Assembly (NCBI RefSeq): GCF_023228165.1 | Contig: NZ_JALOBS010000011.1 | Coordinates: forward strand, 93,527-157,526 | DNA: 64,000 bases | Source: Methylomonas sp. | GTDB taxonomy: Bacteria > Pseudomonadota > Gammaproteobacteria > Methylococcales > Methylomonadaceae | Reading direction: 5' to 3' | Part shown: piece after piece, positions 7,713-16,957 of the stretch | How positions within the stretch are numbered: the stretch's first letter is position 1 | How the letters are laid out: every line of letters begins with the position of its first letter | Notes under the pieces: generated by a model | Told to the model about the DNA's origin: nothing | Database searches by the model: none | The model's input: only the letters and a program-made list of their open reading frames with translations | Made by a program: the position numbers and the translations under genes

Positions 7713-10700
7713 ATGCAAATCGCCGCCGCACCCGCAGAAGCAGCAGAACTTGTTGACGTAGACCATCCCTGGCCAGGGCTGACTGCGTTTAAGGAACAAG
7801 AGGCGGAGTTTTTCAAGGGTCGGGCACGGGATATAACGAAACTGCATCGACTAGTCAATCGTGAGCGACTGACCGTGCTGTGCGGTGTTTCCGGCTTGGG
7901 CAAAAGCTCGTTATTGCAAGCGGGACTGTTTCCGCTGTTACGCCGAGATTTGATATTGCCCGTGATTATCCGGCTGAATTTTTCCGATGATTCATTACCG
8001 CTGCGTCAGCAGGTATTTACCGCCTTGGACAGGCAAGTTACGGCGTATGCCATTGAGGCGCCAGTTCGGCTGGAAAACGACACCTTATGGGAATATTTCC
8101 ATCGCCAACAGTCCGAGTTTTGGGATACCCGAAATCGCATCACGCTGCCGATGCTGTGTTTCGACCAGTTTGAAGAAATCTTTACGCTGGGCCGCGAAAA
8201 TGCACATCGACTCAACGAGGTGGATGATTTCCTTTCAGAGCTTGCGGATCTGATTGAAGGCCGTTGCCCTGAAAGTGTAAAAATGCGCTTGGATGCGGAT
8301 TCGGAGTGGTCTAAACAGTTTGATTTTAGTCGCCATCGTTTTAAGCTGATTTTCAGCTTGCGGGAAGACTATCTGGCCGACCTGGAAGAATTGCGACCGT
8401 TGATGCCTTCGGTAATCTATAACCGTATGCGGCTTCGCCCTATGAACGGTCAACAAGCCTTGGACGTGGTGAATCAGACCGATGGTCGTTTGCTCAAAAA
8501 AGATGTGGCAGAAAGCATCGTCCGCTTAGTGGCCGGCAAGCAAAGCGGAGAAACACTCGCTGGGTTAGAGAATGTATGCGTCGAACCAGCCTTATTGAGC
8601 TTGTTGTGTCGGGAACTTAACGAACGCAGACTCAAGAACCGGGCACAGCGAATCGAGGCGCAGCTGGTCGACAGCAATCGGGAACTGATCCTGGAGGATT
8701 TCTACCGGCGTTGCCTGCAAGACCAATCCTCCGAGTTGCGCAGCTTCATCGAGGACAGGCTGCTGACCGTTTCCGGCTATCGTAACAGCGAAGCCTATGA
8801 TAATGCCCTGGAAATCCCCGGCATTACAAAGGATGGCTTGGATGCGCTGGTACAGAGAAGGTTGCTGGTTTTACGCCGGGAGCAACAGGGCGGCATTAAA
8901 CGGATAGAGTTGATCCATGACGTATTGACCGAGGTGGTACGTAAAAGCCGGGATCAACGGCAAATGTTGGAGAAACAAAGACTTGATGAACAGGCGCGCA
9001 AGGACGCCGAACGAAGAGAAAAAGCAGCCAATCGCCGAGCCATGGTTTCGGTTGTATTGGCGCTGATATTTCTGTTGACTGCTGCCTGGAGCTTGTGGAA
9101 TTGGTGGGATGCCAAACAATCGCGCAATGTTACGCAATCCGGGAAGCTGGCGGCTCAGGCAATCTGGTTGGCCGATACGGCGGCTGACGATAGCATCGTT
9201 GAGCGGGCAGCCGCACTTGCGATTGAATCTTGGCGTATTCAACCTAACGCGCCAGCGGCATCGGCCGCCTATACATTGCTGCGTATGTTACCCACATATC
9301 GAATTGCTCATGAACAACCTATCCTTACGCTTGCCATCAGTCCCAAAGGCGGCCTGCTGGCGAGCGGCGGCGAAGACCGACAGCTACGTGTATTCAACAC
9401 GGCAACCGGCAGGGAGATATTTTCCTTGCAACATGAGGGTTGGGTTAACAGCATCGCCTTTAGTCCCAATGAGCGGATTATGGCCACGGCTAGCAACGAC
9501 AAGCACGTCAGGATAATCGACACTATAAGCCATAAAACCCTGTTTAAGCTTGCCCTGGACGGCGAGGTGAATGCGGTCGGCTTTAGCCCCGACGGTGGTT
9601 TTCTGGCAGTGGCCGGTAAGGATCGTACGGCGCGCTTGATTGAGGTGTTAACAGGCAGGGAGTTTCGACGATTTCAACATGGCGGGACGGTTTCCAATAT
9701 CGCCTTCAGCCCCGATAGTCGCCGCCTTGCCACCGCCAGCGAGGATAAATCCACCAGACTGCTGGATATTTCATCCGGTAAGGAGCTATTCAGGATCGAT
9801 CATGGTGCCGGCGTTACGCATATTATTTTTAGTGCCGATGGCCGGTTTATAGCGACGGTCAGTCTGGATAATTTAGCCCATATCATCGATGCCGAGACAG
9901 GCAAGGAACTCAAAAAAATCGAGCATAATCAGGTGGTGAACAGTTTGGATTTTAGTGCCGACGGTCGCTGGTTGGTGACAGGCAGCGACGATAATACCGC
10001 TAAAATCACTGAAATTTCCAGTGGTAAGGAAATTGCCCGCTTAACCGGTCGAGACGATGTTTATAGCGTCAGATTCAGCCCAAACTCGCTGTTACTGGCT
10101 ATTTCCAGCCCGGACGGGAGTGCCCGGCTTATAGCAACGGGTACATGGCAGGAGCTGACAAGGGTTATGCACGGCGGCGCGGTGTGGAATATCGTATTCA
10201 GCCCGGATAGCCGATTTCTGACAACCGTGAGCATGGACAAACATGTGCGCCGTATCGAAACCGGAATTTATCCAGACGATATAAAAATCCAACAACATGA
10301 CAGTATTATGGGGGTGGCTTTTCACCCGAATGGGCGGTATTTGGCCGCGGCCAGCCAGGACAAAACCGCCACAGTCTACGATGTTACGACCGGCCGGCAA
10401 TTAATGGCATTCCAGCATAAAGATACCGTGTATGGTGTTGCCTTTAGCCGGGATGGGCGCTTCATGGCTACCTCCAGTAAAGACAATACGGCCAAGCTGA
10501 TAAACATTTCCACCGCGGAAGAAATCGCCGCCGTCCGTCATACAGCCGAGGTGAGGGGGATAGCATTCAGCCCCGATAGCCGATGGTTGGCCACCGCCAG
10601 CCTGGATAAAACGATAAGGGTGTTGGATACGGCTAACGGTAACGTAAAAAAGCAAATAGATAGTGCCGATGAAGTCAGATTTGTGGTGTTTAGCTTTGAT

Positions 10701-11396
10701 GGTCAACAATTGGCTGTTGCCAGCAAGGACGGTACGGTATCTTTAATCAATACCCGTACTTGGCAACCATCACAAACCTTAAGGCTTGACGCACCGGCTA
10801 CGCAGGTGGCCTATAGTCCCGACGGGCGTTTTTTGGCGTCGGCCAGCGAAGATGGAACGGCAAGAATATTCGATTTAAGTACCGGAATAGAAAAAGCCCG
10901 ATTTGTACATGCCGGAAGCGTGCTAAGCGTTGCATTCAGTCCGGACGGTAACATGCTGGCGACAGGCAGCGTGGACAATACCGCAAAATTGATCAACCTT
11001 GATAAGGGTGATTTAGTCGCCGTAGTTAAACAGGGCGGTGCGGTGACTAGCGTTGCTTTTAGTGCGAACGGCAGATTTTTAGCCACTGCCGGCATCGATA
11101 GAATAAGCAGAATCATAGAAACCGCAACTGGCCTAGAAATAGACCGGATAACTCATGGTGCCGAAGTGTGGGGAGTTGCCTTTAGCCAAGGCGAGCCAAC
11201 CCTATTGGCGTCCGCGTTAGGTAATGGTCGAGTGCAATTGCACGCTGCGGATCCACAAAATGCGCTGGATAAGCTTTGTCAAAAAGACGGACGCAACTTA
11301 ACCGTGGATGAATTGCATGATTATTTGGGCCGGAATCCACCGTATCAAACTTGCCAACAATGGCGAACGCCAGACCCAACCGGAGTTGCGCCTTAA
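7713..11396 (+). CDS. nSTAND1-type NTPase with membrane helix and about 16 WD40 repeats
   Basis: The protein has 1227 residues. Residues about 18-80 carry the nSTAND1 opening (PWPGLTAFKEQEAEFFKGR) and a Walker A, GVSGLGKSS (58-66). Walker B with acidic residues follows (MLCFDQFEE, 147-155). The NTPase and helical region ends near 430; a basic charged stretch then leads into one hydrophobic helix (about 443-468), which should anchor the protein in the membrane. From about 530 to 1190 there are about 16 WD40 repeats of near 41 residues, each with an AFSPDGRFLATAS-like core, enough for two propellers. The C-terminal cap (NLTVDELHDYLG) is common in WD40-NTPases. STAND proteins sense a ligand and oligomerise. 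With no effector domain of its own, its partner is probably the upstream SIR2/TIR protein. Confidence 0.88.
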   Translation: MQIAAAPAEAAELVDVDHPWPGLTAFKEQEAEFFKGRARDITKLHRLVNRERLTVLCGVSGLGKSSLLQAGLFPLLRRDLILPVIIRLNFSDDSLPLRQQVFTALDRQVTAYAIEAPVRLENDTLWEYFHRQQSEFWDTRNRITLPMLCFDQFEEIFTLGRENAHRLNEVDDFLSELADLIEGRCPESVKMRLDADSEWSKQFDFSRHRFKLIFSLREDYLADLEELRPLMPSVIYNRMRLRPMNGQQALDVVNQTDGRLLKKDVAESIVRLVAGKQSGETLAGLENVCVEPALLSLLCRELNERRLKNRAQRIEAQLVDSNRELILEDFYRRCLQDQSSELRSFIEDRLLTVSGYRNSEAYDNALEIPGITKDGLDALVQRRLLVLRREQQGGIKRIELIHDVLTEVVRKSRDQRQMLEKQRLDEQARKDAERREKAANRRAMVSVVLALIFLLTAAWSLWNWWDAKQSRNVTQSGKLAAQAIWLADTAADDSIVERAAALAIESWRIQPNAPAASAAYTLLRMLPTYRIAHEQPILTLAISPKGGLLASGGEDRQLRVFNTATGREIFSLQHEGWVNSIAFSPNERIMATASNDKHVRIIDTISHKTLFKLALDGEVNAVGFSPDGGFLAVAGKDRTARLIEVLTGREFRRFQHGGTVSNIAFSPDSRRLATASEDKSTRLLDISSGKELFRIDHGAGVTHIIFSADGRFIATVSLDNLAHIIDAETGKELKKIEHNQVVNSLDFSADGRWLVTGSDDNTAKITEISSGKEIARLTGRDDVYSVRFSPNSLLLAISSPDGSARLIATGTWQELTRVMHGGAVWNIVFSPDSRFLTTVSMDKHVRRIETGIYPDDIKIQQHDSIMGVAFHPNGRYLAAASQDKTATVYDVTTGRQLMAFQHKDTVYGVAFSRDGRFMATSSKDNTAKLINISTAEEIAAVRHTAEVRGIAFSPDSRWLATASLDKTIRVLDTANGNVKKQIDSADEVRFVVFSFDGQQLAVASKDGTVSLINTRTWQPSQTLRLDAPATQVAYSPDGRFLASASEDGTARIFDLSTGIEKARFVHAGSVLSVAFSPDGNMLATGSVDNTAKLINLDKGDLVAVVKQGGAVTSVAFSANGRFLATAGIDRISRIIETATGLEIDRITHGAEVWGVAFSQGEPTLLASALGNGRVQLHAADPQNALDKLCQKDGRNLTVDELHDYLGRNPPYQTCQQWRTPDPTGVAP

Positions 11397-12254
11397 ATGA
11401 GGCTGAATGCTTTAATCAATTTAAGTCAGTTTCAGGTAGCTCGACGCATAGGGTTCGTTTCACTCAAAGGCGTAGCGATTGTTTCTGTCTGCATATTCCT
11501 TGGGGCAGGGTGTGCAACGGTTGCGGAAGAATATGCCCGCCACGCCGGTTTGCTGCACTTTAAGCGCGCAGTAATGAGCGGTACTCGCTTCCAGCATGTG
11601 ATTTATAGCAAATCGGGAAGATCATCAAAATCCCTGCATATTTATCTCGATGGTGACGGTATCCCATGGATCGCCGGTCGGCCAGCGGATGATCCGACTC
11701 CCCGTAATACCTTGATGTTAAGGCTAATGAATTTAGATCGGGCCCCGGCGGCTTATGTGGGAAGGCCCTGCTATCACGGCATGCGGACGAATCATGCCTG
11801 CTCCAGCCGATTTTGGCTAAGTCATCGATATGGGCAGCAGGTGGTAGCCAGTTTGCTTGAGGTAATTAAACAATTGTTACGGCAAGGTAACTACCGGAAT
11901 GTCGTCTTGTTTGGCCACAGCGGCGGCGGCGCGCTGGCCGTACTGCTTGCTTCGCGGTTAGCGGAAACGGTTGCTGTAGTCACAGTCGCTGCAAATCTGG
12001 ATATGGAAGTCTGGGCCGCTTATACCGAAAACGATGATCTCAAAGGTTCTCTAAATCCGGCGGCGGTTGCACCACTTGATCCAGCGATTAAACAGTATCA
12101 TTATGCCGGTGCCGAGGATGACATCGTGCCGGCGTCATTGATGGCGGCGGCAGCCAAGCATTTAGGCTCGCGATTGATCGTCATAGACGAATACGATCAT
12201 CTGTGTTGCTGGGAGCGACTATGGACAAGTATTTTGGATGACGCGAGCGAATAG
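11397..12254 (+). CDS. Exported alpha/beta hydrolase, possible lipoprotein
   Basis: The ATG directly follows the stop of the nSTAND gene with no gap, so translation is probably coupled. The 285-residue product has a hydrophobic N-terminal segment ending LGAGCATV; the Cys could be a lipidation site, though Gly at -3 is atypical. The hydrolase domain has an early HIYLDGDGIPW strand, a nucleophile elbow GHSGGGA, an Asp region near GAEDDIVPAS and a late His in DEYDHLCCW, giving a plausible Ser-Asp-His triad. The substrate is unknown. It may be a working part of the system, for example a lipase acting at the envelope, or simply a neighbour that shares the transcript. Confidence 0.75.
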   Translation: MRLNALINLSQFQVARRIGFVSLKGVAIVSVCIFLGAGCATVAEEYARHAGLLHFKRAVMSGTRFQHVIYSKSGRSSKSLHIYLDGDGIPWIAGRPADDPTPRNTLMLRLMNLDRAPAAYVGRPCYHGMRTNHACSSRFWLSHRYGQQVVASLLEVIKQLLRQGNYRNVVLFGHSGGGALAVLLASRLAETVAVVTVAANLDMEVWAAYTENDDLKGSLNPAAVAPLDPAIKQYHYAGAEDDIVPASLMAAAAKHLGSRLIVIDEYDHLCCWERLWTSILDDASE

Positions 12255-12316
12255 GGTTGGCCGCCTTAAAGCAAACGGCAGCCGCATTGGTATCCAAAAA
12301 CTGATTCTTGCTGGTA

Positions 12317-13579
12317 TTACCACTCCATTCTTACACCGACATTGCCGCCATAGCTTTCAAAGTTACTATTGCCCTGTATGGTTGTAAAGTTGGCAAACGC
12401 CTGTAGGCCTTTCTGCATCAGCAGTGAAGCTCCGACATCGATCAAGGCCCAGTCGCGGGCAGGGTTTTCGGTCTGAAAGAAAAAGCCGGGACCCGTCGTT
12501 GAGTCGGCCGCCTGAATGAAATGCGCATTAATGATGCGCGAATCGTTGGCATGTTCATGAACCCAGGCAACGTTGACTTGCGGCACTATAACGCCGAACG
12601 AAAAACTATGCGCGGAGGAGGCGAATAGGCCTAGGGTGGTTTGTAACGAGGTTTGATGTTGATCGTTATAGCGTAACTCCAAGCCTGTGTTTGAGGATTC
12701 GTGATAACTGTTTATTTCCCATTGCCGAACATCGACGCCGACTCTTGGTCCGATCGTGATATTGTCAATCGCAAAGTCGTAGCCGCTTAAAAAGTTAAGA
12801 GTATATTGATTGGCGTTGAAGTTTCCGGTAGTAATTCCTCCAATAGTTGTTGGCGTTCCTCCGGTTGTTCCGGCAACGGCAAATCGGTCTGTGGTTTGGT
12901 TTCTTCGCGTATAACTTAGGGCAAGGTTGGCAAATGCATTATCAAAGGGCAGGTAGTTGATATACAGTAGCGGCGTGTATGAGTTGCTATCGAATCCGCC
13001 GCCGGAATTGTAATTACCTTTTGCATTGGCATAGTTGAACGCCAGTCCCACTTCCAGGTTATTGAGAATGGCGTAACCGCCGCCTAGCGTTACAGCCGGG
13101 ATGGATGCGTTATAGCCGTCCTCAAAGGGGTTTTGATAATGCCGAAGCGTTGTAGCGCCGGCGGTTAAAAATGTGCTGAATTTCCCCCATTGCGCTGCAA
13201 TAACGTCGGCCGAAGCGGGCGGTCTTTTTTTTCGTTCTTTCTGGGTTTGTGCGTCTTTTAATTGTTGCTGGGAGATAAGGAGCGAACTTGGTTGTGACTG
13301 ACTGCCTATCCCCGCAGCGGCGGTTGTGCCCCCTGCTTGCAATGCAGAGCAGATTGTATCCAGATTTCCTGTTCCTAGGCCCCCGGGATTTCGGCAAATT
13401 CGGTCAAGCTCCGCGGTACTAGCGTCATTGAAAGTTTGCGCCTCAACGGTCTGCCCGCTCAAGGCCGCAGCAAGCAAGACAAATGATGCAAGCGAAACTT
13501 TATCGATTCGTGATGAAAATCGTTGGTCTCTAGCGGCTCCATTTCGCAGAGTACTATTTTGTTTTAAGTCAATTTTCAT
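12317..13579 (-). CDS. Autotransporter-type outer-membrane beta-barrel protein
   Basis: The 420-residue precursor has an extended N-terminus with a signal peptide ending near VEAQT. Next come a short Cys-containing segment (ELDRICRNPGG...ICSAL) and a Gln/Lys-rich linker. Residues from about 130 to the end alternate aromatic and polar residues as in a beta-barrel of 10-12 strands and end GVRMEW, a typical outer-membrane terminal strand. There is almost no passenger domain, so the protein is either a small barrel or a reduced autotransporter. It runs towards the hydrolase gene and has a long AT-rich upstream region. No substrate or adhesion function can be assigned. Confidence 0.75.
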   Translation of the reverse strand: MKIDLKQNSTLRNGAARDQRFSSRIDKVSLASFVLLAAALSGQTVEAQTFNDASTAELDRICRNPGGLGTGNLDTICSALQAGGTTAAAGIGSQSQPSSLLISQQQLKDAQTQKERKKRPPASADVIAAQWGKFSTFLTAGATTLRHYQNPFEDGYNASIPAVTLGGGYAILNNLEVGLAFNYANAKGNYNSGGGFDSNSYTPLLYINYLPFDNAFANLALSYTRRNQTTDRFAVAGTTGGTPTTIGGITTGNFNANQYTLNFLSGYDFAIDNITIGPRVGVDVRQWEINSYHESSNTGLELRYNDQHQTSLQTTLGLFASSAHSFSFGVIVPQVNVAWVHEHANDSRIINAHFIQAADSTTGPGFFFQTENPARDWALIDVGASLLMQKGLQAFANFTTIQGNSNFESYGGNVGVRMEW

Positions 13580-13932
13580 GACTGCCCCCTATAATGGATA
13601 CCCAAGTAAACAACTACAATACAGTGTAGTCGGTCTCGGTTAATTTGTTATATGCATCACAAAACTTATTATTTGTTACGAGCTTAAGTTTAGGGCTGTC
13701 AATTCAAGCTGCAATATATAGTTTATCTATATATTATTAATCGGTAATTTATTTATTATTGATGGTCCTAATATATCGGTCAAGCCTGAAACTATATATT
13801 CAATCAGGAGCCGAGATAAGGCCGATAGAACGTTGTAAGTATGCGGCTAATCAGTCATTCGTTATTTTAAATGAACAACCTGATAGAAATTTAGCAACTT
13901 GAAGGAGAGAAGGGGTTGTTGATATTTAAAGA
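13580..13932. other. AT-rich intergenic region upstream of the autotransporter gene
   Basis: About 350 bases hold no convincing gene. An AT-only hairpin lies at 13713-13735: AATATATAG and CTATATATT around TTTAT. The right edge abuts the 3' end of tRNA-Phe. I looked for a second copy of the tRNA 3' end, as left by an integrating element, and saw none in the window by eye. Confidence 0.5.
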
Positions 13933-14008
<76 letters not shown>

Positions 14009-14024
14009 CCGTCAAGAGCCGCGC

Positions 14025-14053
14025 ATTAAACAGGGTTATTGGCTTTTAGTCAA
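14025..14053 (-). promoter_or_regulatory. Promoter of tRNA-Phe
   Basis: Read leftward, TTGACT (14048-14053) and TTTAAT (14025-14030) are exactly 17 bases apart and end 16 bases before the tRNA. The GC-rich stretch GCGCGG after the -10 box is typical of stringently controlled stable-RNA promoters. Confidence 0.75.
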
Positions 14054-14242
14054 CTACAAAAACGTGTTGGAAGCTTGTCTCGATTGGCTTTACTGCGTTG
14101 GTTTCTCGAAACTGCTTGTCAAATCAATCTTAAAAGTTCAGGGTCCGCTAGCGCCGGTAGTCACGATGAACGGGTTGGCTGGACACTCCCTGGCGTTTAT
14201 GCAATTCTGTTAAATCAATTTTTAATAACTATATAGAGCATT

Positions 14243-15046
14243 ATGCTAGGTTTTACCGATATTGGCGGCTTCATCATCGATATGGATGGCGTGCTCTGGC
14301 ATGGCGATCGAGCGCTGCCGGGACTGGCTGCATTTTTTGATACGCTAAGAGATTTGAAACTGCCGTTTGTACTGGCCACTAATAATGCCAGTATCACTGC
14401 GGAGCAATATGTCAGCAAGTTGTCCGGCATGCTGGTTGAAATTGATATCCAGGAAATATTAACATCGGGTATGGCTACGGCCTTGTATTTGTCCGAACGT
14501 TATAAACCATCGGCGACACGGGTTTATGTGATCGGCAGTGCCGGCTTGAGGCAGCCTCTACTGGATAAAGGCTTCATATTGGCAGGCGAAAATGACCTGG
14601 AAGCCGTGCAATTGGTCGTCAGCGGTTTGGATAAAACCTTAACTTGGGAAAAACTATGTACAGCGGCGCTGCATATTCAGGCCGGTGCGGGTTTCTATGC
14701 CAGTAACGGCGACGTCACACTGCCCACCGAGCGCGGCTTTTTACCCGGTAACGGTGCGGCCTTGGCGGCGCTTACCGCCGCCACCGGTGTTGTCCCCACC
14801 ACCATCGGCAAACCGGCACCTATTATCTATCAGCAAGCGCTAACCCTATTGTCGGTGGCCCCCGAAGGTGTGGTGGCGATTGGCGATCGCCTCGATACCG
14901 ATATTTTGGGCGCGGTACGGACCGGCATCCGCAGCGTGCTGGTCTTGTCTGGTATTTCGCGTGAAAGCGATATTCAAGCGCTTGATTACGGTCCGACTTG
15001 GGTGATGCAGGATATACGGGAACTGACTGAAGCCCTGCGCCAATAA
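14243..15046 (+). CDS. HAD-superfamily (class IIA, NagD-like) phosphatase
   Basis: The 267-residue cytoplasmic protein has the HAD nucleophile motif in FIIDMDGVLWHGD, motif II in ATNNAS, a Lys in the late IGKPAP stretch, and the acidic motif IV in GDRLDTDILGA. The class IIA cap lies between. Relatives dephosphorylate small sugar or nucleotide phosphates such as p-nitrophenyl phosphate, phosphoglycolate or NMP. The gene ends 16 bases before dhaK and probably shares its transcript, so a triose- or glycerone-phosphate-related substrate is a fair guess. Confidence 0.88.
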   Translation: MLGFTDIGGFIIDMDGVLWHGDRALPGLAAFFDTLRDLKLPFVLATNNASITAEQYVSKLSGMLVEIDIQEILTSGMATALYLSERYKPSATRVYVIGSAGLRQPLLDKGFILAGENDLEAVQLVVSGLDKTLTWEKLCTAALHIQAGAGFYASNGDVTLPTERGFLPGNGAALAALTAATGVVPTTIGKPAPIIYQQALTLLSVAPEGVVAIGDRLDTDILGAVRTGIRSVLVLSGISRESDIQALDYGPTWVMQDIRELTEALRQ

Positions 15047-15062
15047 CAAAAAGGAGACAAAC

Positions 15063-16049
15063 ATGAAAAAATTTATCGACAACCCCGCCACTTTGTTGGA
15101 TACCAGTTTGCAAGGCTTCGCCAAGGCCCATGCCGATATTGTTGAATTACATACCGAACCGAATTTTGTCAGTTGTAAACAGCGAAAAGTCGGCAAAGTG
15201 GCTTTGATTTCCGGGGGCGGCTCCGGACATGAACCGTTACACGCGGGATTTGTCGGTTACGGTATGCTGGATGCGGCTTGTCCCGGGCAGATTTTTACTT
15301 CGCCTACGCCCGACCAAATGCTGGCGGCGGCTCAAGCGGTTGACGGCGGAGCAGGGGTGTTGTTTATCGTCAAAAATTACGCCGGCGACGTGATGAATTT
15401 TGAAATGGCGGCGGAAATGCTGGATGGCCCGAATGCCAGTGTATTGGTCAATGATGATGTTTCACTCCCCAAGGATCATCCGATAGGCCGGCGTGGGGTG
15501 GCTGGTACGGTAATGGTAGAAAAAATCGTCGGTGCCGCCGCCGAACAAGGCTATGACTTGGCAGCCTGTAAAGCACTGGGTGAACGCGTGGTGCAAGCTA
15601 CCGCTTCCATGGGTATCGCCTTGAGCAGTTGCACTGTGCCGGCCTTGGGTCATCCCACCTTCGAGATAGCGGAGGATGAAATCGAAATAGGCGTGGGCAT
15701 TCATGGCGAACGCGGACGGGAAACCGGTAAGTTGTTACCCGCCAGCGAAATGATCGAGCAAATTGCCGGGCATATTCAGGAGGAGTTACACCCAGAGGCC
15801 GGTCAGGCGGTTTTATTGCATGTAAACGGATTCGGCGGTACGCCATTGGTGGAATTGCATTTGGTGTATGAGTTGGCTTGGCGGTATTGGCAAAAACGCG
15901 GCTTGAATATCCAGCGTTCGTTGGTGGGAAACTACACCACATCGCTGGATATGGCCGGTTGTTCGCTAACCCTGACCCTATTAGATGAAGAAATGCTGGG
16001 TTTGTGGGACGCACCGGTTAATACCGCTGCCTTACGCTGGGGTTGTTAA
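15063..16049 (+). CDS. dhaK: Dihydroxyacetone kinase, substrate-binding subunit DhaK
   Basis: The 328 residues match the full DhaK subunit. The substrate pocket motif SGGGSGHEPLHAGFVG is present, as is the region with GIHGERGRE, whose His forms the covalent hemiaminal with dihydroxyacetone. With the ADP/ATP-binding DhaL subunit it makes dihydroxyacetone phosphate. The RBS AAGGAG precedes the ATG. dhaL lies just downstream but on the opposite strand, which differs from the usual dhaKL operon. In a methylotroph this could salvage dihydroxyacetone formed beside formaldehyde assimilation; that role is inferred. Confidence 0.93.
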   Translation: MKKFIDNPATLLDTSLQGFAKAHADIVELHTEPNFVSCKQRKVGKVALISGGGSGHEPLHAGFVGYGMLDAACPGQIFTSPTPDQMLAAAQAVDGGAGVLFIVKNYAGDVMNFEMAAEMLDGPNASVLVNDDVSLPKDHPIGRRGVAGTVMVEKIVGAAAEQGYDLAACKALGERVVQATASMGIALSSCTVPALGHPTFEIAEDEIEIGVGIHGERGRETGKLLPASEMIEQIAGHIQEELHPEAGQAVLLHVNGFGGTPLVELHLVYELAWRYWQKRGLNIQRSLVGNYTTSLDMAGCSLTLTLLDEEMLGLWDAPVNTAALRWGC

Positions 16050-16064
16050 TTGATGCGATCGATG

Positions 16065-16088
16065 CAGGCGGAGGATGATTTCCGCCTG
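16065..16088. terminator. Hairpin between convergent dhaK and dhaL
   Basis: CAGGCGGA (16065-16072) and TCCGCCTG (16081-16088) pair perfectly around an 8-base loop, 15 bases after the dhaK stop and 6 before the dhaL end. The site fits a terminator serving both genes, without a long T run. Confidence 0.5.
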
Positions 16089-16094
16089 TGGCGA

Positions 16095-16730
16095 TTATGA
16101 CGCGGATCTGATTTGCTGGGCAATTGCCGCGATCATCAATTGTGCGGTTTTGGCACCGGCATCGATATGTCCTTTGCTGCGCTCGCCTAAAAATGAAGCC
16201 CGGCCTTTGGTAGCCAGCATGTCGCGGGTACTTTCCACACCGACTTCGGCCGTAGTACAGACCTGATCTAAAATAGCGTTTAAGTCTTTGCCTTCGGATA
16301 CGGCCTGTTTCAAGGTTTTTGCTACCGGTACCCAAACGTCCAGCATGGTTTTTTCACCCACATCCGCCTTACCGCGATGCTTGACGGCTTCTACTGCTAA
16401 CTGAAACGCTTCGGCAAAAGTCTGCATACCCGCCGGTTTATCTTTGCTGTTTTTGTGTAGAGCGATAAATAACGTTGCGTATAAAGAGCCCGATGCCCCG
16501 CCGATTGCCGCCATCACCGTCATGCCGATTTTTTGCCAGGCCGCCGGCCAATCCAGGTTGGCGATTTCCGTAGCGTGGCTTTGCAAGGCCTCTAGGCCGC
16601 GCTGTAAATTAAACACATGATCGCCATCGCCAATGGCTTGGTCCAATTCCGTTACGGTCTCGGCATGGTCGTTGAGCGTGGCGGATATCGCTTCTAATAA
16701 CTGGGGAAATATCGCAGGTGTTAGCGGCAT
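16095..16730 (-). CDS. dhaL: Dihydroxyacetone kinase, nucleotide-binding subunit DhaL
   Basis: From the ATG at 16730 the product has 211 residues, the normal DhaL length, and GGAG lies at a good distance upstream; the open frame extends 23 codons further without support. The metal-binding motif reads DQAIGDGDHVFNL, with the three acidic residues that hold Mg-ADP. GGASGSLYATLF and the late SFLGERSKGHIDAGA also match the family. No PTS phosphodonor DhaM is visible nearby, so phosphate may come from ATP or from a DhaM coded elsewhere. The gene converges on dhaK. Confidence 0.92.
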   Translation of the reverse strand: MPLTPAIFPQLLEAISATLNDHAETVTELDQAIGDGDHVFNLQRGLEALQSHATEIANLDWPAAWQKIGMTVMAAIGGASGSLYATLFIALHKNSKDKPAGMQTFAEAFQLAVEAVKHRGKADVGEKTMLDVWVPVAKTLKQAVSEGKDLNAILDQVCTTAEVGVESTRDMLATKGRASFLGERSKGHIDAGAKTAQLMIAAIAQQIRSAS

Positions 16731-16957
16731 GCAGACTCCATGGTAGCTGGTTTTTGTGAATGGCGAGAATAGCGCTTGCCAACCCGGCTGTCCAGACAAT
16801 ACCTCGCATTAGCTCCGCTGCTGCGTCAACTTGCCGCACCATGGCGGCTTTAATTAGGGTAAATCCGTCCTTTTCAGAACGCTAAATCAGTTAAAATTGA
16901 ATAAGCAGTAACGTTATCCCGGATTAAATCCAAGAACCCGTAGCAAATGGAATCAAG

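Noticed and set aside
14039..14236. 65-codon rightward frame between tRNA-Phe and the HAD gene
   Set aside because: It overlaps the tRNA promoter, has no RBS and no recognisable protein pattern.
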